32,002 nucleotides of DNA from Verrucomicrobiota bacterium (GCA_021772635.1 JAJFLP010000024.1:1-32002), one strand, 5' to 3'. Shown: positions 1 to 7,428, numbered from the stretch's first letter. A program made the numbers and translations. Notes: a model not told the origin generated them from the letters alone.

Positions 1-34
1 ACATACTATTAGATGAGTTTCTTAGGTTGAGGAA

Positions 35-75
35 TCTCGGAGATCGACAATGGTATTTAGATCGTATCTCCGAGA
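35..75 (+). other. Perfect 10-bp hairpin upstream of the IS110 transposase
   Basis: TCTCGGAGAT (35-44) and ATCTCCGAGA (66-75) are exact reverse complements around a 21-nt loop. The hairpin lies in the noncoding leader of an IS110-type transposase. IS110 elements are known to make a structured bridge RNA from a noncoding end, so this could be part of such an RNA. That role is inferred only from position and folding. The window starts close by, so the left end of the element cannot be placed. Confidence 0.45.
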
Positions 76-123
76 CCCTCGGAGGCCCACCCCTAATCGC
101 TAAAAAAAGAAAGGACCCCAGTA

Positions 124-1401
124 ATGAAAATGACGCATAAAACTATCGATGTCAACCGTGTGAACTATCTGAATGTCTGCAGTGATGTCCATAAGGAACG
201 GCTGTTTTTTACGGCTCGCTGCGGCTCCTTTGAATTTGCGGATATTTGCCTCAATCGGAGTCGACAGGTGGAATCACAACTCAGGGAGTTTAAGAAAGTG
301 GCCGATGAGAACGGCAAGAACATGCGGGTTGTCTGCGAACCCACGGGTGAGTATGACCGTGTTTTGCTTAGGACGGCTCATCGCATGGGGCTTCCGACCG
401 CCTATGTAAATACTGAAAACGTGGTGCGTTATCGGCAGATAGAAAGCAACGACAGCGGGAAAACCGACACCAAAGATCCTCGAGTGATCTGCAGTCTCGC
501 TGACCAGAACAAGGTGATGCCGATTCGAGAGTTGGACGAACAGTACCTCACGCTGAGGAAACTGGGTTCAATTGCTGAAGATGAAGAAGTCAATATCGTT
601 CGTGTTAAAGGACAGCTGCATCGTGAATTATTTAACTTGTTTTGCGACTATGATTTCAAAAAGGATTTCCTTTACACCAAGTCGGGACAGGCTTTGGTTC
701 AGCTTTATCACTGTAGTCCTTACCGTATCATCAAGTTCGGTTTCAAACGCTTTGAGAAGAAGATGAAGACTCATGTCAAAGGCATTCGAAAAACGACAAT
801 TCAACGGCTGTGGAGCAGCGCCCAGGCATCGATACTCCATCAACTACCGGACTGCTATATAGAGATATGCGAACAACGAATTTTCCAACTGTATTCTGAT
901 TATGAAAGGTACCAACAACGCAAGGACAAAATCGAAGAAGAAATGATTAAAATTCTGCAGATATTACGGGAAAATGACCCGAAACTTCCGCAACCGACTC
1001 CACATCTAATCAGCGAGAAAAACCTCGCCAAATTGCTGGCGGAAACCGGGCCCTTAGGCGATTTTAGCTCAATACGCCAGCTCTTCCGTTATGGGGGACT
1101 AAACCTGCGCGAACGGGAAAGTGGACAATATAAGGGCAAGACGAAAGTCGCCAAGAAAGGGCGCTCAAGGTTACGAAAGGTTCTCGGCAATATTGTCCTG
1201 CCGCTCGTGCCCGGACATAAGCTTTACGGAGGCTTCTACCATCACAAGAAGGATGTGGATAAGATGCCTGGAAATAAGGCCATGATGGTGACGATGAGAA
1301 ATTTTCTTAGGAAGTACTGGGGCTGGTACAAGGCCGGTGGCAGCCAATTCGATGCAACACGCTGGTTCACCTGCGAAAGCCAGCGGGAAAAGACAGCATA
1401 A
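124..1401 (+). CDS. IS110-family transposase (DEDD type)
   Basis: The 425-residue protein has the two-domain IS110 layout. The N-terminal RuvC-like DEDD domain shows D21 (in CSDVHK), E72 (in VCEPTGEY), D115 and D118 (in KTDTKDPR). The C-terminal Transposase_20 domain spans about 305-390, with the KKGRSRLRKVL stretch that contains S348, the likely recombinase serine. A charged, probably coiled region lies between them (about 245-285). These enzymes insert without classical terminal inverted repeats and use a noncoding RNA guide. Length and all key residues look intact, so it may be active. The third and fourth acidic residues sit in KTDxxDP rather than the usual KTDxxDA. Element ends and any target duplication could not be recognised. 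Confidence in the family is high; the IS110 versus IS1111 subgroup is not decided. Confidence 0.9.
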   Translation: MKMTHKTIDVNRVNYLNVCSDVHKERLFFTARCGSFEFADICLNRSRQVESQLREFKKVADENGKNMRVVCEPTGEYDRVLLRTAHRMGLPTAYVNTENVVRYRQIESNDSGKTDTKDPRVICSLADQNKVMPIRELDEQYLTLRKLGSIAEDEEVNIVRVKGQLHRELFNLFCDYDFKKDFLYTKSGQALVQLYHCSPYRIIKFGFKRFEKKMKTHVKGIRKTTIQRLWSSAQASILHQLPDCYIEICEQRIFQLYSDYERYQQRKDKIEEEMIKILQILRENDPKLPQPTPHLISEKNLAKLLAETGPLGDFSSIRQLFRYGGLNLRERESGQYKGKTKVAKKGRSRLRKVLGNIVLPLVPGHKLYGGFYHHKKDVDKMPGNKAMMVTMRNFLRKYWGWYKAGGSQFDATRWFTCESQREKTA

Positions 1402-1847
1402 TCTACCACCAACGATTCCAACTATAGAGACATTCAAGAAAGGGAAAAAATAATAAGTTCTGGTGAAAGCCCTTGCCGGAGATGATCGCAAAAAGTTCAC
1501 GGCTCGTAAGAGACTGTCGCCTCAAACATCTCCTTAAGTCACTCTGGCAGGGTTTTCCCTTCACAGCCAATAAAGTATGGATGTTCCTTGAGAACCGAAA
1601 GGTGGGAGTATAGCTGGAAGTGGAATAGCCTTCATCACGACTGAAAGGATATCAGATGTAACAAAGTTTTCGAAAAATTTTCCCCATGGGGAACCCCGGC
1701 TCCGCCGAGGTCCGTGGCTCGAGGTGGTCTGGTGAAATCAGGAGGGATCCGGTTATTCCCGCCCCTCGGCCCAGCCCGTGTTATCACACGGCCCGGGTCC
1801 CCCTCGGGGCTATGCCACACTAAGAAATAAATTTCTATTTGACTATT
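1402..1847. other. Gene-free stretch with a GC-rich structured segment
   Basis: I see no convincing gene here. The first ~260 bases are unremarkable and may include the right end of the IS110 element. From about 1665 to 1822 the sequence becomes much richer in GC and in short complementary blocks: TTTTCCCCATGGGGAA at 1669-1684, a CGGCTCCGCCG palindrome near 1698, and the hairpin CCGTGT-TATC-ACACGG at 1777-1792, inside further GGCCC/GGGCC pairs. This looks like a structured RNA or the end of a mobile element. The family was not recognised. Confidence 0.4.
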
Positions 1848-1999
1848 TTAGTCTAAAGGGACTGTTTTGTTGGACATTCGTTTCTTTTGCTTGTCCTTAT
1901 AGAATGCCACAAGGCGTTTAGGATCAAATCCTCCACAACTTCCAGAGATGTCCCTTCTCGTTTTTCTAATGTCGGCAATAGTTTCTCGTTCTCATTCAT
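1848..1999 (-). pseudogene. Degraded small antitoxin-like gene downstream of the PIN-domain pseudogene
   Basis: An ATG at 1999 lies one base after the stop of the PIN-domain pseudogene. One frame reads 48 residues (starting MNENEKLLPTLEKREG) and stops at 1853. Another frame, entered near residue 24, reads GFDPKRLVAFYKDKQKK and stops at 1848. That stretch resembles the C-terminal part of small antitoxins that accompany this PIN group, which suggests one frameshift. The position and the broken state match its neighbour. The antitoxin assignment is an inference from context and a short motif only. Confidence 0.4.
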
Positions 2000-2000
2000 C

Positions 2001-2468
2001 TCAAGCCTCCATCAATTCGAGTGGTGTAAGGATTTCCGGAGTATGAACCCTTAATCGTTCATTGATTCGTCGAATATGCTTTCTCTTATTTTCATTCGAA
2101 AGGTGTTTGCAATTCCATGTAAGAAGATAATCCATCTTGTAAAATGTGGTAATGGCCGAATGAAGGGGCGTCACCTAGTTTATCTTTCGGCATGAGAAAA
2201 TTGGCTATATGAACTTCCACAATTTCCTCAATCTCGTCATTGATCGCTAGGAGATTAAATTCTTTAAGAAGCACTATCTTTTCCTGTTTATCAGGGTGAT
2301 TACCATCCTCTAATTCATTGAACACGGCTTCTGATGTCGAGCACGCGAAGTTGTCTTTTTTGTTGCCACCACGTTCCCGTCCAATTACGGATTGCGACAA
2401 ATTCCGGTTCTGTTCTGACTTCGTGGTAGAATGAAGGAATATGTTTCGATGTAAACGGTGGGTTGCAT
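2001..2468 (-). pseudogene. VapC-like PIN-domain toxin, broken by about three frameshifts
   Basis: Reading the minus strand from the ATG at 2468 and changing frame three times gives a continuous PIN-domain protein of about 155 residues. The pieces are MQPTVYIET; then IPSFYHEVRTEPEF to WWQQKRQ; then TSEAVFNELEDGN to MPKDKLGDA; then LHSAITTFYKMDYLLTWNCK and RRINERLRVHTPEILTPLEL. The VYIET start, the EAVxxELE acidic site, GDALH and YLLTWNCKH are the usual landmarks of this metal-dependent RNase toxin group. One shift lies in a CCCC run near 2166, another near an A-run around 2360. No single frame covers more than about 100 residues, so the gene is dead or depends on improbable recoding. A sequencing error could explain one shift but hardly three. 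Confidence 0.75.
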
Positions 2469-2528
2469 ATGGCTTTATATTTTAGTCCAACGTTTAGCTC
2501 ACCTACTGGGGAAGGAGCGTTTAAGGTT

Positions 2529-2628
2529 GGCGTCAAACCTTTTATTATGAAGTAAAGAGCGCCATGAAACGAAATCGAGGCTGGTCTGCCCAACCACCCA
2601 ATATACTTCATATTAAAGGTGTGACCCC
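2529..2628. repeat. ~100-bp palindromic MITE-like element, RAYT type, copy 1
   Basis: The ends are inverted copies of each other: GTCAAACCTTTTATTATGAA at the left matches the complement of TTCATATTAAAGGTGTGACC at the right with few mismatches. The element resembles 11802-11900 in length, ends and middle (AACGAAATCGAG versus AACGAATCGAG). On the minus strand part of it reads GRPASISFHGALYF, close to the MARPLRIEFxGALYH start typical of REP-associated tyrosine transposases. It may therefore be a non-autonomous derivative of such an element. Confidence 0.7.
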
Positions 2629-2650
2629 AATGAATACACCAATGAATACA
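2627..2650. repeat. 12-bp perfect tandem duplication
   Basis: CCAATGAATACA occurs twice head to tail (2627-2638 and 2639-2650), starting inside the last bases of the MITE-like element. It may be a slippage or excision scar. Confidence 0.8.
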
Positions 2651-2682
2651 CTGACGAAAAAATAAGGAATTCGCGAAGATTT

Positions 2683-3660
2683 TTAATGGCTCTGGCTAAT
2701 CACGCTTCTAATGAGATAGCCCACATAACCGACATAACTGGCCAACAGCACAGCGCCTTCGACGCGGTTTATGCGGCCCCGCCCGCGAAACCCGTAACCG
2801 ATGACAAACAGTGAAACGGTCAAGGTTGTCATCACTAGAACGTCGCGCGAGAAAACTTCCCGCCCCGCTGAAATTGGATGAATCAACCCGGCGACCCCAA
2901 CCACGGCAAGCGTGTTGAACAGGTTAGAACCGATTATGTTACCCAATGCCAAATCATGCTCGCCCCTGCGGATAGCGATTATCGACGAGGCCAGCTCCGG
3001 CAACGATGTGCCGACGGCAATGATGGTCAAGCCAATAATCAGATCACTGACGGCAAAACCATGGGCGATCTCCACTGCACCCCATACCAGAATACGCGAG
3101 CTCAAAATCAGCAGAACCAGGCCGGTCAGCAACGAGAAAACGGAACGATTAATCGGTCCCGAGTCGGTCGCGAGTTTTTGCTCCATCTCACTGGCAAAGG
3201 CGTCCGTTTTCTTGTACACGCTCTGCCAGATGGTCCACACCATCAAGGCCGCGAACACCGCAAGTAACACAAGGGCATCAACGCGAGAGATTTCGCCGTC
3301 TCGTACCTGCCAAGCCGCGAGCGCTGTAACCCCGGTCAGCAGCGGCAGTTCCCGACGCAGCACCTGTGACTGCACTGCCACGGGACTGATCACGGCCGTA
3401 AGACCAAGGATTAAGGCGATGTTAGCAATGTTCGAGCCGTACGCGTTACCAAGGGCAAGGCCAGGGTTGTTCTGAAGTGCAGCCAGTGCGGAGACCACCA
3501 ATTCCGGCACTGACGTACCGAAACCGACGATGACCATTCCGATCAAAAGAGGGGGCATGCGAAAATGCCGGGCGGTCTTGCTTGCCCCGTCAACAAAACG
3601 ATCGGCGCTCCATACCAGCAGCACCAAGCCGAAAGCAACTGCAACAAAAGCAAGCGTCAT
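2683..3660 (-). CDS. CaCA-family Na+/Ca2+ antiporter (YrbG type)
   Basis: This 325-residue inner-membrane protein has about ten hydrophobic segments in two related halves, the normal size for bacterial calcium/sodium antiporters. The two alpha repeats are clear: GFGTSVPE (46-53) with GNAYGSN (71-77), and AVGTSLPE (215-222) with GNIIGSN (240-246). Their glutamates form the ion site. An acidic, hydrophilic loop near 150-170 separates the halves. The enzyme exports Ca2+ in exchange for Na+ (some relatives also use K+). Its ATG overlaps the stop of the DUF502 gene in an ATGA arrangement, so the two are translationally coupled. A Na+-pumping NQR is encoded further along the window and could supply the driving gradient. 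The exact ion preference cannot be read from the sequence. Confidence 0.92.
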   Translation of the reverse strand: MTLAFVAVAFGLVLLVWSADRFVDGASKTARHFRMPPLLIGMVIVGFGTSVPELVVSALAALQNNPGLALGNAYGSNIANIALILGLTAVISPVAVQSQVLRRELPLLTGVTALAAWQVRDGEISRVDALVLLAVFAALMVWTIWQSVYKKTDAFASEMEQKLATDSGPINRSVFSLLTGLVLLILSSRILVWGAVEIAHGFAVSDLIIGLTIIAVGTSLPELASSIIAIRRGEHDLALGNIIGSNLFNTLAVVGVAGLIHPISAGREVFSRDVLVMTTLTVSLFVIGYGFRGRGRINRVEGAVLLASYVGYVGYLIRSVISQSH

Positions 3661-4268
3661 GGCGGACTTGAGTCCCTTTCAGCGCATTTCTGATGAAACG
3701 TTGCTGATCCCGCGCCACAACCGATTACGGACTCAATCGCCTCGCCAGGCGACACGTTGAGTTCCATCACACGCTCTTCTCTTACGTGTAGAATAAACCC
3801 AGATGTCGGATTCGGCGCCGTGGGGACGAATATTGTGCACCATCCATCCTCAGATCGCTCAACTGCAAAACCGGACATGCGAATACCCGCCTCTTCGAAG
3901 CGAACGACCGAAAAAGATGACAGCGGCGATTTTTCCGTGCCAAGTAATTGCGAAACCACATTTCGAACAAGCGCATAGCCGGGAGCGCGATCGAAAAAAT
4001 TCTTCTCGACCAATTCCTTCACCTTTCTGCCTACTGCGGTAGTTACAGCGTGTCCGAGCGAATAGCATGCAACAATGAATACGATCAATACGATGACCGC
4101 GCCCCAGTTCACACCAATCCCAAGACGACTGGCGACCAACGCACCAGCCGGGCGTACAAAGCCGAACAGCACCCTCCAGATCCATAGGAGAAAGGTGACT
4201 AGGATAAGAGAAGGCAACAACACTGCCAGACCTTTTAGTGCTGTCGACTTTAACGTTTTTCTACGCAT
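3657..4268 (-). CDS. DUF502-family membrane protein
   Basis: The protein has about 203 residues with two N-terminal membrane segments (roughly 12-35 and 52-75) and a soluble C-terminal domain containing VRNVVSQLLGTEKSPLSSF and VFVPTAPNPTSGFILHV-type blocks that characterise DUF502. The family is widespread, and its function is unknown. The start at 4268 (MRRKTLKS) is preferred because GGAG lies nine bases upstream; an in-frame ATG at 4283 would add five residues. The gene overlaps the antiporter gene by four bases, so a shared role at the membrane is plausible but unproven. The C-terminal tail is cysteine-containing and poorly conserved. Confidence 0.85.
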   Translation of the reverse strand: MRRKTLKSTALKGLAVLLPSLILVTFLLWIWRVLFGFVRPAGALVASRLGIGVNWGAVIVLIVFIVACYSLGHAVTTAVGRKVKELVEKNFFDRAPGYALVRNVVSQLLGTEKSPLSSFSVVRFEEAGIRMSGFAVERSEDGWCTIFVPTAPNPTSGFILHVREERVMELNVSPGEAIESVIGCGAGSATFHQKCAERDSSPP

Positions 4269-4328
4269 TACAATGGGCTCCATCGGTAAAAAGAAAATTC
4301 AGTAACATTCAACAGATGGGACCTAGTC

Positions 4329-4345
4329 GGGGTCACACCTTTATT
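4329..4345. repeat. Solitary RAYT/MITE-type end
   Basis: GGGGTCACACCTTTATT matches the terminal sequence of the palindromic elements at 2529-2628 and 11802-11900 but has no partner end nearby. It is probably a remnant of a deleted copy between the DUF502 and NDH-2 genes. Confidence 0.5.
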
Positions 4346-4404
4346 GCGGACGAAAACTCGAAGAGGTTCAGTATACAAAGAACTTTCCTACCGCAATCGC
4401 TTGC

Positions 4405-5658
4405 TCACGAATACGAACGCCACTCTTTTCTTACGATCAATCGGGCACCTTTTCGAAAACTGACGTAGGACAATCCCCACTGTAAAGTCACGAATAGTCG
4501 GTTCCGAAATCCGGTGAGGTAGTAGATGTGTACGATTAGCCAGAGAACCCACGCCGTAAAACCGTGAAGTTTTAGTCGCCCGAACTCGGCAATCGCTTTA
4601 TTTCGCCCGATGGTTGCCATTTGTCCCTTGTCAACATACTTGAATGAACTGCGGGGCCGACCGGCTATTTCCCGAATAATATTCTCCGCTATAAACCGCC
4701 CTTGCTGCAGGGCCGCGGGAGCCATACCTGGAAGCGGTTGAGTTCGATCATGAGCAAAGTGCGCCTGGTCGCCAGCAACCATAATATTCGGGTAACCGGA
4801 AATACTGAGATCGGATTCGACAATGATCCGCCCCTGTTTGTCGATGGGAAAATTAAGGCGTTTACCCAGGCTCGAAGCCTTTACTCCAGCTGCCCATAGA
4901 ACCGTCGCGGCGTTTATTTGCTGTTCGGACGCAACGACTCCACTACTGTCGACATTGCTGACGAATGTGTTAACCCGTACGTCGACGCCCAAGTCTTTTA
5001 GCTGCTCAGTTGCCCAGAGAGATAGTTTCTCAGAAAATGTCGGAAGTATTCTAGGGCCCGCCTCGATTAGAAGAATTCGAGTCGCTTGCGGATCGATATG
5101 TCGAAAATCTTCTGCGAGGGTAAATCGGCTGGTCTCGGCGATAGCGCCAGCCAGTTCAACACCTGTCGGGCCACCGCCTACGATGACGTAGGTAAGATTT
5201 TTTTCGCGTTCTTTTGGGTCGTTTTCACGCTCGGCATTCTCAAACGCATTCAGAATCCGGCCCCTGATTTCAGTAGCTTGTGCTAACGTCTTCAAGCCTG
5301 GCGCATTTTCTTCCCATTCGTCGTGTCCAAAGTACGCATGATGCGACCCGCACGCTAATATGAGATAGTCATATTCGAATTTTCCGAAATCCGTAACCGC
5401 AATGCGCGCATCCTTGTCGACATCTGTGACCGCACCCTGAAGGACGGTGATGTTCCGGTAGCGGGAGAGTAAATTACGAATGGGCTTCGCGATATCTGCA
5501 GGGCTCAATCCGGCAGTCGCAACCTGATACAGAAGCGGTTGAAACAAGTGATGGTTCTTGCGATCGATTACCGTTACTTCCAGACCCGGAACGTTCCCTA
5601 ACTTCACTGCTGCATTAAGTCCGGCGAATCCCGCACCTACGATTATGATTTTTTTCAT
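4405..5658 (-). CDS. ndh: Type II NADH:quinone oxidoreductase (NDH-2)
   Basis: This 417-residue flavoprotein oxidises NADH and reduces membrane quinone without pumping ions. The N-terminal FAD-binding GAGFAG lies at 8-13, and the NADH-binding GGGPTGVELAG starts at 161 after the usual linker with AQATEIRGRIL. Further FAD contacts include WAAGV and IMVAGDQAHF, and the C-terminus has an amphipathic, hydrophobic stretch (FTAWVLWLIVHIYYLTGF) that docks on the membrane. The length is normal. The start MKKIIIVGAG is fixed by the family N-terminus although no Shine-Dalgarno sequence precedes it. The organism thus has both a non-pumping (this gene) and a Na+-pumping NADH dehydrogenase (nqr), which would allow it to adjust energy yield. 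The gene stands alone on this strand, with repeats on both sides. Confidence 0.95.
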   Translation of the reverse strand: MKKIIIVGAGFAGLNAAVKLGNVPGLEVTVIDRKNHHLFQPLLYQVATAGLSPADIAKPIRNLLSRYRNITVLQGAVTDVDKDARIAVTDFGKFEYDYLILACGSHHAYFGHDEWEENAPGLKTLAQATEIRGRILNAFENAERENDPKEREKNLTYVIVGGGPTGVELAGAIAETSRFTLAEDFRHIDPQATRILLIEAGPRILPTFSEKLSLWATEQLKDLGVDVRVNTFVSNVDSSGVVASEQQINAATVLWAAGVKASSLGKRLNFPIDKQGRIIVESDLSISGYPNIMVAGDQAHFAHDRTQPLPGMAPAALQQGRFIAENIIREIAGRPRSSFKYVDKGQMATIGRNKAIAEFGRLKLHGFTAWVLWLIVHIYYLTGFRNRLFVTLQWGLSYVSFRKGARLIVRKEWRSYS

Positions 5659-5660
5659 AT

Positions 5661-5715
5661 TTTTTACAAGTTTTTACAAGGTGCCGAATTATACAGCATT
5701 TTTTACGAGGTGCCG
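5661..5715. repeat. Short direct repeats directly upstream of ndh
   Basis: TTTTTACAAG occurs at 5661-5670 and 5671-5680. The longer unit TTTTTACAAGGTGCCG (5671-5686) recurs as TTTTTACGAGGTGCCG (5700-5715). The repeats occupy the leader of ndh up to two bases before its ATG, where promoter and ribosome-binding signals would be expected. Confidence 0.7.
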
Positions 5716-6311
5716 GGCACACTTAAAATATTATATCACTGTGATCCCATAGAGATCCAAAATCGGCAGATTTCGCCAATGGATAGCCTCAAATATGGAA
5801 TTTTTAGAAAACAAGAAGTTTGCATTTTCACCTGCTACCCTATGGGAATCGATCCGTGTACTCTTTTTTTCGAAATCGAAATCGAAATCGGGATCGTTCC
5901 TCCTTGTTCCTTGGCTATAAGCAACTGACTCGCACAAAAACTAAACAACGATCCGTCGTCGCCAAGGCTATGTCGCAACAGGTTTTCGATAGCGATTTCG
6001 ATTTCGACTCCGATTGGTCGTCCCTCGGGCTCATCTTCGATGGGATGGTTGTGATATTATATTTAAAGATTGTGCGTATTTTAAATAGGTTCTTATACTC
6101 AATAGAATGTCTTAAACAGAATTTTCATTCGTATTTATTGCGTTTAAGGATCGTCTTCGTAATTACCGTTAGAACCCACGATGTATTTAGGTTAATACAA
6201 ATAATCCACCATTATAGGTTGATCAGAATCTAAGTGCAATTCCGCGTCATGACCGCTTAGCCTCTTCGGTTGTCCTATCCCCTACCTGTGTGAACACTAC
6301 TCTATTTTGTC
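5716..6311. other. Gene-free stretch, partly AT-rich
   Basis: No reading frame here has family features. It contains the inverted GATCG-word repeats described separately (5869-6015), then an AT-rich tract (about 6050-6230) without recognisable genes. It may be the remains of an insertion. Confidence 0.4.
5869..6015. repeat. Inverted GAAATCG-word repeats around an 86-bp core
   Basis: At the left, (TCGAAA)-type words run as GAAATCGAAATCGAAATCGG (about 5872-5891). At the right, GATAGCGATTTCGATTTCGA (about 5989-6008) is the same kind of repeat in the opposite orientation. The same arrangement surrounds the four-helix-bundle gene at 15562-16008, but here no gene lies between. It could be an empty or decayed copy of that kind of element. 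Confidence 0.6.
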
Positions 6312-6435
6312 GATATATACTATTCTGGACGGCAAAACGGATCACAGAATGTTTTCGGTAGGCTAAAAATTCGGTGCTAAAGGTGAGACGGGAAGGTTGA
6401 TCTTTGGGCAAGGATGGAGTTTCGCGGATTTTGAA
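6312..6435. repeat. Dispersed ~120-bp intergenic repeat, copy 1
   Basis: It shares long matches with 7429-7541 and 14070-14193, all in the same orientation. Examples are GGCAAAACGGATCACAGAA, GTTTTCGGTA, and GGTTGATCTTTGGGCAAGG followed by ATGGAGTTTCGCGGATTTTG. There is no reading frame common to the copies and no terminal inverted repeat that I can see. Confidence 0.75.
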
Positions 6436-6514
6436 TTCGGGATTATTTCAATCGGGTCATACCCGGAATTGCACTCTATTGAATTGATCCACCTGCTATC
6501 CGAGAAAACACTCG

Positions 6515-6578
6515 GCGGCGGATTCACTCTGATGGCAACCCAAAAGGCTCAAATTCGCGTGCGATTATAGCAGGTTGG
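6515..6578. repeat. Downstream flank of hicBA, shared with the doc module
   Basis: This 64-base block aligns without gaps to 8905-8968, which lies just downstream of the doc toxin gene. Over the last 24 bases 20 positions agree, with the consensus TCGCGYGCRATTATAG followed by SASGTTGG. It sits 27 bases after the hicB stop. Confidence 0.6.
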
Positions 6579-6605
6579 ATCGAATGAATGGTTCGGCGAG
6601 TGGGG

Positions 6606-6827
6606 TTATGCGATTTCGTGCATTGGGCGAACATGGGGGGTGGGCAAAGGTCGTCCTTCGGATTCGAAATGGTGGATTACGTCGTCAACGACTTCACATA
6701 ATTCGGCATACAATTCCGTCGGATTGTCTCCGTGGATTCCAGTAATTAAATCAGGACACTTTCCGATATATACGTGATCCTCATCACTCCACTCAACCCA
6801 CTTATGGTATTGATCTATCGATTTCAT
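6606..6827 (-). CDS. hicB: HicB-type antitoxin, short form
   Basis: The 73-residue protein shows the HicB N-terminal domain, a partial RNase-H-like fold: MKSIDQYHKWVEWSDEDHVY, then GKCPDLITGIHGD and a helix LYAELCEVVDDVIHHFESEG followed by PLP. It would bind and neutralise the HicA RNase encoded directly upstream. Full-length HicB proteins carry a C-terminal ribbon-helix-helix or helix-turn-helix DNA-binding domain. Here the protein ends soon after PLPTPHVRP, so direct autoregulation by this protein is doubtful. The ATG shares one base with the hicA stop (TAATG), so the genes are translationally coupled, with toxin first, the usual hicAB order. Confidence 0.85.
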   Translation of the reverse strand: MKSIDQYHKWVEWSDEDHVYIGKCPDLITGIHGDNPTELYAELCEVVDDVIHHFESEGRPLPTPHVRPMHEIA

Positions 6828-7024
6828 TACTGAACATCCTCAATTGCTCGTTTCACCTGTTTTTCTTGATATGGCTTTGCATCACCACCGACCTTGCCGC
6901 TGATCGTGACCGCTCCTGAAAACCGTTCGTGCACAAACTTTCGGTGAGAACCCTTCCCACCGGAAATTTGGCCAAACCCGGCCTCATTCAAGTCACGGAT
7001 CAATTCCCTAATCTTTCTCGGCAT
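6827..7024 (-). CDS. hicA: HicA-type mRNA interferase toxin
   Basis: The 65-residue protein has the small double-stranded-RNA-binding-like fold of HicA. The catalytic histidine lies in GGKGSHRKFVHE (H27), preceded by the KIRELIRDLNEAGF helix and followed by VTISGKVGGDAKPYQEKQVK. It cleaves translated mRNA unless held by HicB, whose gene overlaps its stop by one base. Length and key residues are intact, so it is probably functional. No clear ribosome binding site precedes the ATG. A TATAAT-like box lies about 65 bases upstream, in a block that is shared with the doc antitoxin gene. Confidence 0.9.
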   Translation of the reverse strand: MPRKIRELIRDLNEAGFGQISGGKGSHRKFVHERFSGAVTISGKVGGDAKPYQEKQVKRAIEDVQ

Positions 7025-7080
7025 ACTAAAATATAATCCTGAATCGAATGATTTTCCAGAGATCCAGATTTTTCAGCCGA

Positions 7081-7135
7081 GCAATATTATTATACAGATA
7101 TTATTTCGGGATAATTCTACGACACCCAAATTTAC
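7081..7135 (-). promoter_or_regulatory. Putative promoter box upstream of hicA, shared with the doc module
   Basis: On the minus strand it reads AAATTTGGGTGT, then about 30 bases, then GTATAATAATATTG; TATAAT occupies 7094-7089. The same two blocks, slightly closer together, lie upstream of the doc antitoxin at 9643-9692. CAATATTATTATAC and ACACCCAAATT are identical in both. A good -35 box at 17 bases is not evident, so promoter activity is an inference from conservation and the -10-like hexamer. Confidence 0.45.
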
Positions 7136-7153
7136 GTGGGAAAAAGACAGATC

Positions 7154-7213
7154 GGATCCGGGTCAGGGATCCAGGGGGCAGACCTTGGTGGATCCAGTGG
7201 GATCCAGTGGTGG
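7154..7213. repeat. GGATCCAG tandem repeats with a degenerate RAYT-type end
   Basis: GGATCCAG occurs three times (in GGGATCCAGGGGG, TGGATCCAGTGGG and GGGATCCAGTGG). Between the first two lies GGGGCAGACCTTGG, a degenerate version of the MITE end that begins at 7223. Confidence 0.6.
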
Positions 7214-7222
7214 GGGGATCAA

Positions 7223-7381
7223 GGGGTCAGACCTTGACTATCAAGTTTTACTACTACATTCCATAGTGTACCCTGACATGGTTTCCGCCGTGACTCATCC
7301 AGCTCAAATCGAATATTCATACTTACCTGTATAGAATTAGTTTTATTGCAACTTCATACTTGATAGTCAAGGTCTGACCCC
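7223..7381. mobile_element. MITE with perfect 24-bp terminal inverted repeats
   Basis: Bases 7223-7246 (beginning GGGGTCAGACCTTGACTATC) are the exact reverse complement of 7358-7381. The 159-bp element has no gene inside. GGGGTCAGACC is the end sequence that recurs in degenerate form elsewhere in this region (7174, 7742, 11571, 11962, 11993), as expected of a family mobilised in trans, possibly by a REP-associated Y1 transposase. No such transposase is encoded in the window. A target duplication longer than the two flanking A residues is not visible. Confidence 0.85.
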
Positions 7382-7428
7382 AACCAGTTTTCTACCCTCT
7401 AAAAGACGACTCCCGCATACATATAATT

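Noticed and set aside
1635..1820. A 61-residue minus-strand open frame in the GC-rich structured stretch
   Set aside because: Its proline/arginine-rich product looks like translated structured DNA. There is no ribosome binding site or family match that I can name.
5820..6233. A 137-residue open frame containing RNRNRNRD and DSDFDFDSD
   Set aside because: Those stretches are just translated GATCG-word repeats, and the rest is AT-rich low-complexity sequence.
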